Below the pieces are notes generated by a model. It had not been told where the DNA came from. It did not search any database and saw only the letters and a program-made list of their open reading frames with translations. From an uncultured Bacilli bacterium (GTDB taxonomy: Bacteria; Bacillota_I; Bacilli_A; RF39; UBA660), in NCBI GenBank assembly GCA_934120635.1, contig CAKOUR010000002.1, forward strand, positions 59,033 through 123,032: 64,000 nucleotides of DNA, in the 5' to 3' direction. The position numbers and the translations under genes were made by a program. Below are positions 18,148 to 25,487 of this stretch, piece by piece (position 1 is the stretch's first letter; each line of letters opens with the position of its first letter).

Positions 18148-19779
18148 TTATAATAAACTTATTCTCTTTTTGATGTTTTCTATTCCTAATAATTTCATTA
18201 TTTCGTATAAATCTGGTGTCGTAGATTTACTTGTTAATGCTACTCTAATAATTATACTTATATCAATAATACTTCCTTTATAATCATTAGGTTTTTCTTT
18301 ATACAATTTTACATTGGAACAATATCCATATTTATCTGATAATTCTTTCATCTTATTAAACCAAGTATCTTTATCATCAGCTATATTATAATAACTATTT
18401 ATATAATCCGTTAAAATGGTTCTAATTTCATTTATATTATTGATATTTTGCCATTCATATTCAATGTTATTAAACAATTCATTATACATATACCATATAT
18501 ATGATTTTATTTCAGAATAACAACAGAAATCTTTTCTAGGTTTTTTTTGTTCTCTTTCTATATTTAAAATATTGATCGTATATAATTTATACTTTGTTAT
18601 TAGTTCGGCAAAAGGTTTATCAAATTCTAAAGTCCATTGTAATAGGTTATTATATACTTCTTTTGCTGTTAATCTTGAAATATAGTTTCTAGATATATTT
18701 ATTATTTTATCTAAATCGAATAATGCTCCATTTTTACTCATCTTGCTAAAAGAAAATTTAAAATCTCTATAAGATTTAGTTGGATTTTGTAAATACCAAC
18801 TATCAAAATTAGAATTCATTAAGGTGGCAAAATACAATTTAATTGCTTCTACAGGAATTCCTTTTTCATGATAATATATTGCTGCGGCTTCTGGATCTTT
18901 TCTTTTACTGATTTTTCTTACTGAATCACCATCTTTAATATTTAATGGTAGAAGGTGTGCAAATTTTGGAGGTTCAAATCCACAAGCTTTCCATAATTCC
19001 AAATGATAAGGAACAGAGGAAATATAAGAATCGTCTCTTGTAACAATTGTAACTCTCATAAAATGGTCATCACACACATGCGCAAAGGCATATGGGGGAA
19101 TACCATCAGATTTAACTATTACTTGATCTAAATCATTTTCTGGTAATTTTATTGTTCCTTTTACTAAATCTTTAAGTATTATTTGACTATTAAAGTTTCC
19201 TTTTGATTTTAATCTCAATACCCATTTATCACCTTTATCAATATGCTCTTTTATTTCATCATAGGTTAAATTACGACACTTTGCATAATGTCCATAATAA
19301 CCAATTCTGTCTTTTTTACTTTCTTGAATTTGTCTCATCTGATTTAAGTCTTCTTCAGAGCAAAAACAGGGATATGCTCTACCTACAGAAACAAGATATT
19401 TGGCAATTGTATGGTATATGTTGATTCTTTGTGATTGAATATATGGTCCATAATTACCACCTTTAATAGGATCTTCATCTACTTTATAATTATAGTGTTC
19501 TAAGTCATTTATTCCTAATTCAATTCCATTTTCAATTTTTCTTTTCTGATCAGTATCTTCAATTCTTACAATAAATATTCCATTAGTTTGTTTAGCAATA
19601 ACTTCTGGAATAAAAGAAGCATAAAGATTTCCCAAATGCATTCTACCTGTTGGACTAGGTGCAAATCTCATTACCTCTGCACCTTCTGGTAGATTTCTTT
19701 TAGGATACATCTTCTCTAAATCATCTATTGTTTTGGTAACATCTGGGTACAATAAATTAGCTAAATCATCATAATTCAT
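18148..19779 (-). CDS. gltX: Glutamyl-tRNA synthetase paralogue with altered active site
   Basis: A class I GlxRS of about 543 residues. Conserved parts: RFAPSPTGRMHLGN (HIGH-type), RIEDTD, a Cys pair around YPCFC, and KISKRKDP (KMSKS-type). It is clearly paralogous to the gene at 60344. It differs in a core motif: where GluRS has THVIRGEEW (as the other copy does), this one reads TIVTRDDSY, and MG before it becomes MR. The real start is ATG 19779 (aligned with the paralogue); an in-frame ATG upstream would translate through the leader terminator. A T-box with a probable GAA specifier controls it. It may be a specialised or stress-induced GluRS, or have changed specificity. Confidence 0.88.
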   Translation of the reverse strand: MNYDDLANLLYPDVTKTIDDLEKMYPKRNLPEGAEVMRFAPSPTGRMHLGNLYASFIPEVIAKQTNGIFIVRIEDTDQKRKIENGIELGINDLEHYNYKVDEDPIKGGNYGPYIQSQRINIYHTIAKYLVSVGRAYPCFCSEEDLNQMRQIQESKKDRIGYYGHYAKCRNLTYDEIKEHIDKGDKWVLRLKSKGNFNSQIILKDLVKGTIKLPENDLDQVIVKSDGIPPYAFAHVCDDHFMRVTIVTRDDSYISSVPYHLELWKACGFEPPKFAHLLPLNIKDGDSVRKISKRKDPEAAAIYYHEKGIPVEAIKLYFATLMNSNFDSWYLQNPTKSYRDFKFSFSKMSKNGALFDLDKIINISRNYISRLTAKEVYNNLLQWTLEFDKPFAELITKYKLYTINILNIEREQKKPRKDFCCYSEIKSYIWYMYNELFNNIEYEWQNINNINEIRTILTDYINSYYNIADDKDTWFNKMKELSDKYGYCSNVKLYKEKPNDYKGSIIDISIIIRVALTSKSTTPDLYEIMKLLGIENIKKRISLL

Positions 19780-19799
19780 TTCTATCATTCCTTTCTTTA

Positions 19800-20034
19800 A
19801 ATAAAAAATAGACTCATCCAATAAGGACGAATCTATCGTGGTACCACCTTAATTATATAGTTAATTAAATTAACCATACATCTCTATATCTTAACGCGAT
19901 TAACGGAATAACTTGTATACATTATTCTGCTTCAAAGCTTCATTCAAATATTTCAAATGTTAATTTACACCAACCATTAACTCTCTATGATTTGAATATA
20001 TTTTACTCTTCTTCTTCACAGCTTTCAAAAATAT
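19800..20034 (-). promoter_or_regulatory. T-box riboswitch leader, probable tRNA-Glu specifier
   Basis: The T-box sequence AAGGTGGTACCACG (19837-19850) is followed by a terminator (ATAGATTCGTCC / TGGATGAGTCTAT plus T run, 19801-19836). Upstream are stem I features: AGAGAG...GGTTGGTG (distal loop) and, after pairing of ATATTCAAAT with ATTTGAAATAT, an internal loop with a GAA triplet flanked by AAAGCT/AGCTTT. GAA fits glutamate. Uncharged tRNA-Glu should allow read-through into the gltX paralogue. Confidence 0.88.
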
Positions 20035-20040
20035 GGTTTA

Positions 20041-20069
20041 ATTATAGTGCTTTTAGAAATGTTTGTCAA
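20041..20069 (-). promoter_or_regulatory. Promoter of the T-box/gltX unit
   Basis: Perfect TTGACA (20064-20069), 17-base spacer, perfect TATAAT (20041-20046) on the minus strand, placing the transcript start near 20034. A strong constitutive promoter suits attenuation control. Confidence 0.9.
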
Positions 20070-20088
20070 TATATATAAAAGTATTTTA

Positions 20089-20126
20089 AAAAAATCCTCT
20101 AATACAATATCAACGTGGATTTCAAG
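20089..20126 (-). terminator. Possible terminator after infB
   Basis: AAATCC pairs with GGATTT across a 19-base loop and is followed by a T run on the minus strand, about 70 bases after the infB stop. The stem is short, so confidence is low. Confidence 0.4.
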
Positions 20127-20173
20127 GAACATAAACCTTAGATGTAAATTTTTTTCTTTAAAAATCTTTAGAA

Positions 20174-20194
20174 AAGAATAAATAAGTATTTTTC
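20174..20194 (-). repeat. 21-base inverted-repeat arm (partner at 17907-17927)
   Basis: Exact reverse complement of 17907-17927, ending two bases from the infB stop codon. Confidence 0.75.
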
Positions 20195-20196
20195 GT

Positions 20197-22326
20197 TTAT
20201 CTTTCTTTTTCTACAATTTCATAAGCTTCAATAATATCTCCTGGTTTGATATCATTAAAGTTTTCGATGGTAATTCCACATTCTATACCACTTTTTACTT
20301 CTTTTACTTGATCTTTTTCTCGAGCTACGGTATTGATTGCGCCATCATAAATGATTACGCCATCACGAATAACTCTTGCTTTGGCATCTCTTTTAATTAT
20401 TCCATTTGTGACCATAGAGCCTGCTATTGTTCCTACTTTAGAGAATTTAAATAATTTTCTTACTTCGGCATTTCCTAGAATCTGTTCTTCGAAGATTGGA
20501 TCTAGTTTTCCTTTCATTGCGGCTTCTACTTCTTCTACTAATTTATAAATAATATTATAAAGACGAATATCTACGTTTCTTTCTTTAGCAAAATCCATGG
20601 TTTTGTTATCTGGTCTGATATTAAAGCCGATGATAATTGCGTTACTTGCGGCGGCTAGGGTGATATCGGTTGGTGATACTGTTCCAATTCCACTACGAAT
20701 AATATTGATATGTACTCCTTCAACATCTAGTTTTAGTAGAGAGTTTCTTACTGCTTCTTCACTACCTTTAACATCTGCTTTTAAGATAACATTTATTTCT
20801 TTAGCTCCTTCATTAATTCGATTAAATAAATCATCTAAAGAAACTGTTTCTTGAGTTTGATTATTGTTGTTTTTTAATTTTAAAGCTCTTTCACTGGCAA
20901 TAGATTTTGCTTTCTTTTCATTTTCAAATACCATAAATTTATCTCCAGCTGATGGACTTTCACTTAATCCGGTAATGGTAACTGGTGTACTTGGTTCTGC
21001 ACTAACTAGTGATTCATTTAGATCATTTTTTAAAGTTCTAACCTTACCAGCACAAGTTCCTACAACAATAGCATCTCCTAAACGAAGAGTTCCATTTTGA
21101 ATTAGAAGGGTACTAACAACTCCTAGATTCTTATCCATTTTTGATTCGATTACTGTACCACTTGCGTAACGATTTGGATTAGCTTTTAACTCTTCAAGGT
21201 CACTGATTAATAAAATTCGTTCTAGTAAATCGCTAATTCCCATTCCTGTTTTAGCAGAGATATTGACAAACATTGTGTCGCCTCCCCATTCTTCTGGGAT
21301 GATTCCTGATTCTGCCATTTCTGTTAATACTCTTTCTGGATTTGCATCTGGTTTATCCATTTTGTTTACGGCAACAATAATTGGTACTCCTGCTGCTTTA
21401 GCATGATCAATTGCTTCTTTGGTTTGTGGCATTACCCCATCATCTGCTGCTACGATAATAATAACAATATCTGTAACACTTGCTCCTCTAGCTCTCATTT
21501 CTGTAAATGCAGCATGTCCTGGTGTATCAATAAATGTTAGTTTATTTCCTTGATAAGTAATTTGATATGCTCCTATTGCTTGGGTAATTCCCCCTGCTTC
21601 TCCTGATACTACATTTGTTTTTCTGATGGTATCTAGAAGAGTTGTTTTTCCATGATCAACATGTCCCATAATGGTAACGACAGGTGGACGTTTTACTAAT
21701 TCTTCTTCGCTATCTTGAAGTTCTAACTCTTCAAAATTTACTTCATCTGTTGTTTCTTCTCTTTTTAATTCTCTACCAAAGTCGCTACTAATAATTGCAG
21801 CAGTATCAAAATCAATTACTTGATTTAAATTCATCATCATACCAAGTGACATTAATTTCTTAATAACTTCTCCTACTGATGTATTTAGTGCTGTAGCAAA
21901 TTCTCCTACTGTCATTCCTTCTTTATAAAGAACTATACTATCATCTAATTGATAAGTATTTGATTTTAATTTATCTTTATGCTTGTACATTTCTTTTCTT
22001 TGCTTTTTAAAATCATTTTTTTTATTTTGTGTTATATTTTTATTTTGTTTTTTCTTCTTTTTGGCTTGCTGTGTTTTATTATTTGAATTTTGATTAGGTA
22101 CAAAATCTTTGCTACTTTCTATTAGTTCTTCTTCCTCTTCAATAATTTCTGCTTCGTCTGCTTGTTCTTCTTTTAAGTTTATAATCTCATTATCTAATAA
22201 AATAATGGCATCATCATCTAGTATATCTTCAGTGGATTGGACTTGTATTTTTAATTTTTTACATAACTCCATAATTGTTGTTACATCTAAATTTACATCA
22301 TTTGCATATTCTTTTACACTCATCAT
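20197..22326 (-). CDS. infB: Translation initiation factor IF-2
   Basis: IF2 brings fMet-tRNA to the 30S subunit. The 709-residue protein has an N-terminal IF2N domain (VKEYANDVNLDVTTIMELCKKL), a Lys/Asn/Gln-rich linker, and a second IF2N-like part. The GTPase has P-loop GHVDHGKTT, switch II DTPGHAAF and the G4 motif NKMDKP. The C-terminal beta barrels bind initiator tRNA (ending ECGITIENFNDIKPGDIIEAYE). GGAGGTGAT precedes the tandem ATG start. It is the last gene of the rimP-nusA-rnpM-infB operon. The ribosomal L7Ae-like gene common at this place in Bacillus is absent. Confidence 0.98.
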   Translation of the reverse strand: MMSVKEYANDVNLDVTTIMELCKKLKIQVQSTEDILDDDAIILLDNEIINLKEEQADEAEIIEEEEELIESSKDFVPNQNSNNKTQQAKKKKKQNKNITQNKKNDFKKQRKEMYKHKDKLKSNTYQLDDSIVLYKEGMTVGEFATALNTSVGEVIKKLMSLGMMMNLNQVIDFDTAAIISSDFGRELKREETTDEVNFEELELQDSEEELVKRPPVVTIMGHVDHGKTTLLDTIRKTNVVSGEAGGITQAIGAYQITYQGNKLTFIDTPGHAAFTEMRARGASVTDIVIIIVAADDGVMPQTKEAIDHAKAAGVPIIVAVNKMDKPDANPERVLTEMAESGIIPEEWGGDTMFVNISAKTGMGISDLLERILLISDLEELKANPNRYASGTVIESKMDKNLGVVSTLLIQNGTLRLGDAIVVGTCAGKVRTLKNDLNESLVSAEPSTPVTITGLSESPSAGDKFMVFENEKKAKSIASERALKLKNNNNQTQETVSLDDLFNRINEGAKEINVILKADVKGSEEAVRNSLLKLDVEGVHINIIRSGIGTVSPTDITLAAASNAIIIGFNIRPDNKTMDFAKERNVDIRLYNIIYKLVEEVEAAMKGKLDPIFEEQILGNAEVRKLFKFSKVGTIAGSMVTNGIIKRDAKARVIRDGVIIYDGAINTVAREKDQVKEVKSGIECGITIENFNDIKPGDIIEAYEIVEKER

Positions 22327-22347
22327 TTGAGCATCACCTCCAAATAT

Positions 22348-22599
22348 CTATATCATTTTCACTAACCCCTCATAAATGCTATCTGGTATTTCTACTTCTA
22401 GCCTTCTATTTAATATTTTATTCTTTTGACATTTTTTTATAACCTCAAGATCTTTTTTTAAATAAGCTCCACGGCCATTCATTTTTCCTGTTGGATCAAT
22501 AAAGACTTCTCCTTCTTTATTTCTTACAACACGAATTAATTGGTTTTTTTCTAATATTTCTCCAGTAACAATACATTTACGCATTGGCACTTTCTTCAT
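22348..22599 (-). CDS. rnpM: RnpM/YlxR, RNase P modulator
   Basis: A small basic protein (about 83 residues) of the YlxR family, reported to bind and modulate RNase P RNA. The signature PMRKCIVTGEILEKNQLIRVVR and GRGAYL are present. The start is placed at ATG 22599 because AGAGG is correctly spaced from it; an ATG two codons earlier is too close. It overlaps the nusA end by 23 bases and is followed by infB, the standard nusA-ylxR-infB order. Confidence 0.94.
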   Translation of the reverse strand: MKKVPMRKCIVTGEILEKNQLIRVVRNKEGEVFIDPTGKMNGRGAYLKKDLEVIKKCQKNKILNRRLEVEIPDSIYEGLVKMI

Positions 22600-23746
22600 G
22601 ATCATCCTCTACTTTCATAGTATTTTCTTTCTCTTCTTGTTCTTGTGATAATATTTCTTCTGCTGGTGCTATGTTAGAATATTTTTCACGATATTCTTCG
22701 ATATTGACATCATCATAACCTTTTACTTCAATTTTATAATGAGTTAATCTTGATGCTAGTTTAACGTTTTGTCCTTTTTTTCCGATAGCTAATGATAAGT
22801 TATCTTTAGAAACGATAGCTATTGCTTCTTTTTTCTTATAGTCTTTAATAAATACTTCAATATCTTTAGATGGACTTAAAGCATTTTTTATGAATTGGAC
22901 TGGGTTTTTATCATATAGAATAACATCTATTTTTTCATTTCCTATTTGTTTTAGAACACGATTGATACGGTTTCCACCATTTCCAATTACACAACCTATT
23001 GGTTCAATATTTTCTTCTTCTGTATAAACAGCAATTTTACTTCTTGATCCTGCTTCACGAGCAACTGAATATAAAATTACTGTTCCATCATTAATTTCTG
23101 GAATTTCTATTTCTAATAATCTTTTTAAGAATCCATAGTGAGTTCTTGATAATAAGATAAAGACTCCTTTGGTTCCAATTTCTAGTTTAGAAACATATGC
23201 TTTTACTTGAGAACCCATTGCTAATTTTTCTCCTGGGATAATTTCATCTTTAGGTAGTAAACCGAATGTTTTTCCTAAATCTACATAATATGTTTTAGCA
23301 TCTTCTCTTGCTAGAGTTCCTACGACTAATTCATCTTGTTTATCGCCTAATTCTTTTACAATTAAGTCTTTTTCTGCTTCTTTCATTCTTTGAACTACTA
23401 CTTGTTTTGCTGTTCCTGCTGCTACTCGACCGAAATCAGTCATTTCAACTGGATCTTCAATCGTTTCTCCTATTTCAATATCAGGGACTCTTTTTTTTGC
23501 TTCTGATAGAGAAATTTGGCTTTTTTCATCACGGAAGTTTTCATCTTCTACAACTGTACGGACAGAAAATAGTTTTATTTCTCCTGTTTCTGGATTTACC
23601 GTACATCTTGCAGGTCCACCTTTCTTTTTATAAGCAGCTGCCATGGCTTGTTCCATTGCTTCGATGACAATTTGTCTATCGATTCCTTTTTCTTCTACTA
23701 TTGTATTTAGAGCTTTCATAAATTCTTTCATTTGTTTTTTATTCAT
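22577..23746 (-). CDS. nusA: Transcription factor NusA
   Basis: NusA promotes pausing and intrinsic termination. The 389-residue protein has the N-terminal RNAP-binding domain (MNKKQMKEFMKALNTI start), an S1 domain and two KH domains (GSRSKIAVYT, GNGGNRINRV and AIGKKGQNVKLASRLT). It ends in an acidic tail without the C-terminal repeats of Proteobacteria, as usual in Bacillota. ATG 23746 is the start: the GTG at 23755 is part of the AAAGGTGAT ribosome site. It overlaps rimP by 8 bases. The upstream leader terminator (24015-24044) could make it self-regulating. Confidence 0.97.
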   Translation of the reverse strand: MNKKQMKEFMKALNTIVEEKGIDRQIVIEAMEQAMAAAYKKKGGPARCTVNPETGEIKLFSVRTVVEDENFRDEKSQISLSEAKKRVPDIEIGETIEDPVEMTDFGRVAAGTAKQVVVQRMKEAEKDLIVKELGDKQDELVVGTLAREDAKTYYVDLGKTFGLLPKDEIIPGEKLAMGSQVKAYVSKLEIGTKGVFILLSRTHYGFLKRLLEIEIPEINDGTVILYSVAREAGSRSKIAVYTEEENIEPIGCVIGNGGNRINRVLKQIGNEKIDVILYDKNPVQFIKNALSPSKDIEVFIKDYKKKEAIAIVSKDNLSLAIGKKGQNVKLASRLTHYKIEVKGYDDVNIEEYREKYSNIAPAEEILSQEQEEKENTMKVEDDHEESANA

Positions 23747-23996
23747 TGTTATCACCTTTCTCTTTTGAAGATATATCTAATATATAGCTATCACTTATGA
23801 TATCGCTATTATCTAATAATGGATTAATAAGATGTGTTACTTCAACACATGTATCAATGTCTATTGGTTTAATTCTATCAATTACAATTCTTAAGAAGTA
23901 ATTATTTCCTTCTTTTTCATAAATAATGCTATCAATTGTGATTCCCATTTTATTGACTGGTTCTTCAATTAATTTTCTGACTTTTTCTTCTATCAT
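23739..23996 (-). CDS. rimP: RimP, shortened to the N-terminal domain
   Basis: RimP assists maturation of the 30S subunit. The position before nusA and the N-terminal pattern (EEPVNKMGITIDSIIYEKEGNNYFLRIVID, then DIDTCVEVTHLINPLLD and SYILDISS) identify it. At 85 residues it lacks the C-terminal SH3-like domain; the family is usually about 150. The following sequence goes straight into nusA with an 8-base overlap and leaves no remnant of a second domain, so this looks like a stable loss and not a recent frameshift. AGGAGGAATGT precedes the ATG. Confidence 0.85.
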   Translation of the reverse strand: MIEEKVRKLIEEPVNKMGITIDSIIYEKEGNNYFLRIVIDRIKPIDIDTCVEVTHLINPLLDNSDIISDSYILDISSKEKGDNNE

Positions 23997-24014
23997 ACAT
24001 TCCTCCTAATATAT

Positions 24015-24044
24015 AAAAAGTGGACTTTCATAAGGCCACTTTTT
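24015..24044 (-). terminator. Leader terminator upstream of rimP-nusA-rnpM-infB
   Basis: AAAAAGTGG / CCACTTTTT with a 12-base loop and a T-rich run on the minus strand. It lies between the promoter at 24060-24088 and the rimP ribosome site, so it can end transcripts of the phosphohexomutase gene and also attenuate the nusA operon. Confidence 0.85.
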
Positions 24045-24059
24045 CTTCAAGATATATTG

Positions 24060-24088
24060 ATTATATCATATTTTCTCTGGTATAACAA
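24060..24088 (-). promoter_or_regulatory. Promoter of the rimP-nusA operon
   Basis: TTGTTA (24083-24088), 17-base spacer, TATAAT (24060-24065) on the minus strand, in the gap after the phosphohexomutase stop. Start is expected near 24053, about ten bases before the leader hairpin. Confidence 0.75.
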
Positions 24089-24098
24089 GCATTTTTAG

Positions 24099-25463
24099 TT
24101 AGCTATTAATTAAGTTCATGAATTCTGTTTCTATTGCTTTTAATTTTTCTTCTGTTTTAGCTTCAAATCTAGCAGTAATATTTGGCCCTGTGTTAGATGC
24201 TCTTACTAAGGCTGAGCCATCTTCAAAGAAGACTTTTACTCCATCAACTAGTAAAATATGGTAGTGTTTTTCTTGACAGTATTCTTTGATTTGTTCTACT
24301 ACTTTAAATTTAATTTCATCAGGAACTTGAACTTTGATTTCTGGGGTACTTTGATAGATAGGAATATTTTCTAATAATTCTTTTATGGTTTTGTCTGTTT
24401 TTGATAGAATTTCAATTAACCTCAAGCCAGCATAAATTCCATCATCGTAGCCATTAAATTTATCTCTAAAGAAAACATGTCCTGATAATTCTCCAGAGAA
24501 TGGATAATTTCCTTGATAACTTTTTTCTTTGGTGTAAGAGTTTCCTGTGCGATAAAATTCATTTTCTACTCCTAACTTATCTAGTTCTTCTTTTAAGGCT
24601 AAAGAGCACTTGATATCATAAAAAGTTTTCTTTTCTATGTTAGGAAGTGTTACTAAATATCTCCATACTAAAATCATAAATTTATCTATAGGAAGAAATT
24701 CTCCTTTATTATCAATAATTCCTACTCTATCTCCATCTCCATCAAAAGCAATTCCTACATCAGCATGTAAAGTTTTTACTTTTTCTTTTAAAATACTTAA
24801 GTTTTCTTCTACTGCTGGATCTGGATGATGGTTAGGGAAATTAGAATCACTTGTATTAAATAGAGGGATTAATTCTAATTTATCTTTAAAGGTATTGAAG
24901 ATTTCATCTGCTACTATGGAAGTTGTTCCGTTCCCACAGTCATAAATTACTTTTAATTTTCTTTCTCCTAAATCAATATTAGAAGTAATCATTTTGATAT
25001 AGTCTTCTTTTATTTCTACTTCTTTTACTTCTCCTAATTGTTCTTCTGTGATAAAATCTTTATCTATTATCATTTGATATAATTCTTTTGAACTATCTCC
25101 ATAGGCATTATGAATACCATTGTATGAGAATTTAAACCCATTTTCATCTTTAGGATTATGAGATGCTGTAATCATCATTCCACATGGGATATGTAATAAG
25201 TCCCATGCATAGTAATACATTGGTGTTGTAACTAATCCTAATCTTATTACATTTACTCCACTTTCACGAATTCCTTTTACTAATTCTTTTTCTAAACTAG
25301 GAGAGCTATATCGATTATCGTATCCTACTAGAGTTGTATCTTTATTTAGTCTTCTTAACTTTGTACCAAAAGCTTTACCTAAAAGATAGGCTAACTCTTC
25401 TGTAATATCTTTTCCATATACTCCTCTAATATCATATTCTCTAAATATATATTTATTTATCAT
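24099..25463 (-). CDS. Phosphomannomutase/phosphoglucomutase
   Basis: An alpha-D-phosphohexomutase, 454 residues, interconverting hexose 1- and 6-phosphates for surface polysaccharide precursors. The phosphoserine loop is TASHNPKDENG, the metal loop DGDGDR, the sugar loop GELSGHVFF, and the C-terminal phosphate site RASNTGPNIT. The start REYDIRGVYGKDIT is typical of the ManB/AlgC branch, so mannose and glucose phosphates are both possible. It lies 24 bases after the LamG surface-protein gene on the same strand; a shared operon is likely. Confidence 0.93.
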   Translation of the reverse strand: MINKYIFREYDIRGVYGKDITEELAYLLGKAFGTKLRRLNKDTTLVGYDNRYSSPSLEKELVKGIRESGVNVIRLGLVTTPMYYYAWDLLHIPCGMMITASHNPKDENGFKFSYNGIHNAYGDSSKELYQMIIDKDFITEEQLGEVKEVEIKEDYIKMITSNIDLGERKLKVIYDCGNGTTSIVADEIFNTFKDKLELIPLFNTSDSNFPNHHPDPAVEENLSILKEKVKTLHADVGIAFDGDGDRVGIIDNKGEFLPIDKFMILVWRYLVTLPNIEKKTFYDIKCSLALKEELDKLGVENEFYRTGNSYTKEKSYQGNYPFSGELSGHVFFRDKFNGYDDGIYAGLRLIEILSKTDKTIKELLENIPIYQSTPEIKVQVPDEIKFKVVEQIKEYCQEKHYHILLVDGVKVFFEDGSALVRASNTGPNITARFEAKTEEKLKAIETEFMNLINS

Positions 25464-25487
25464 CGTTTTCCTTCTTTCTTTGTTTCT

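Noticed and set aside
17907..20194. A complete transposon around the gltX paralogue
   Set aside because: Inverted repeats are present, but no transposase or clear target-site duplication is seen, so only the repeat is reported.
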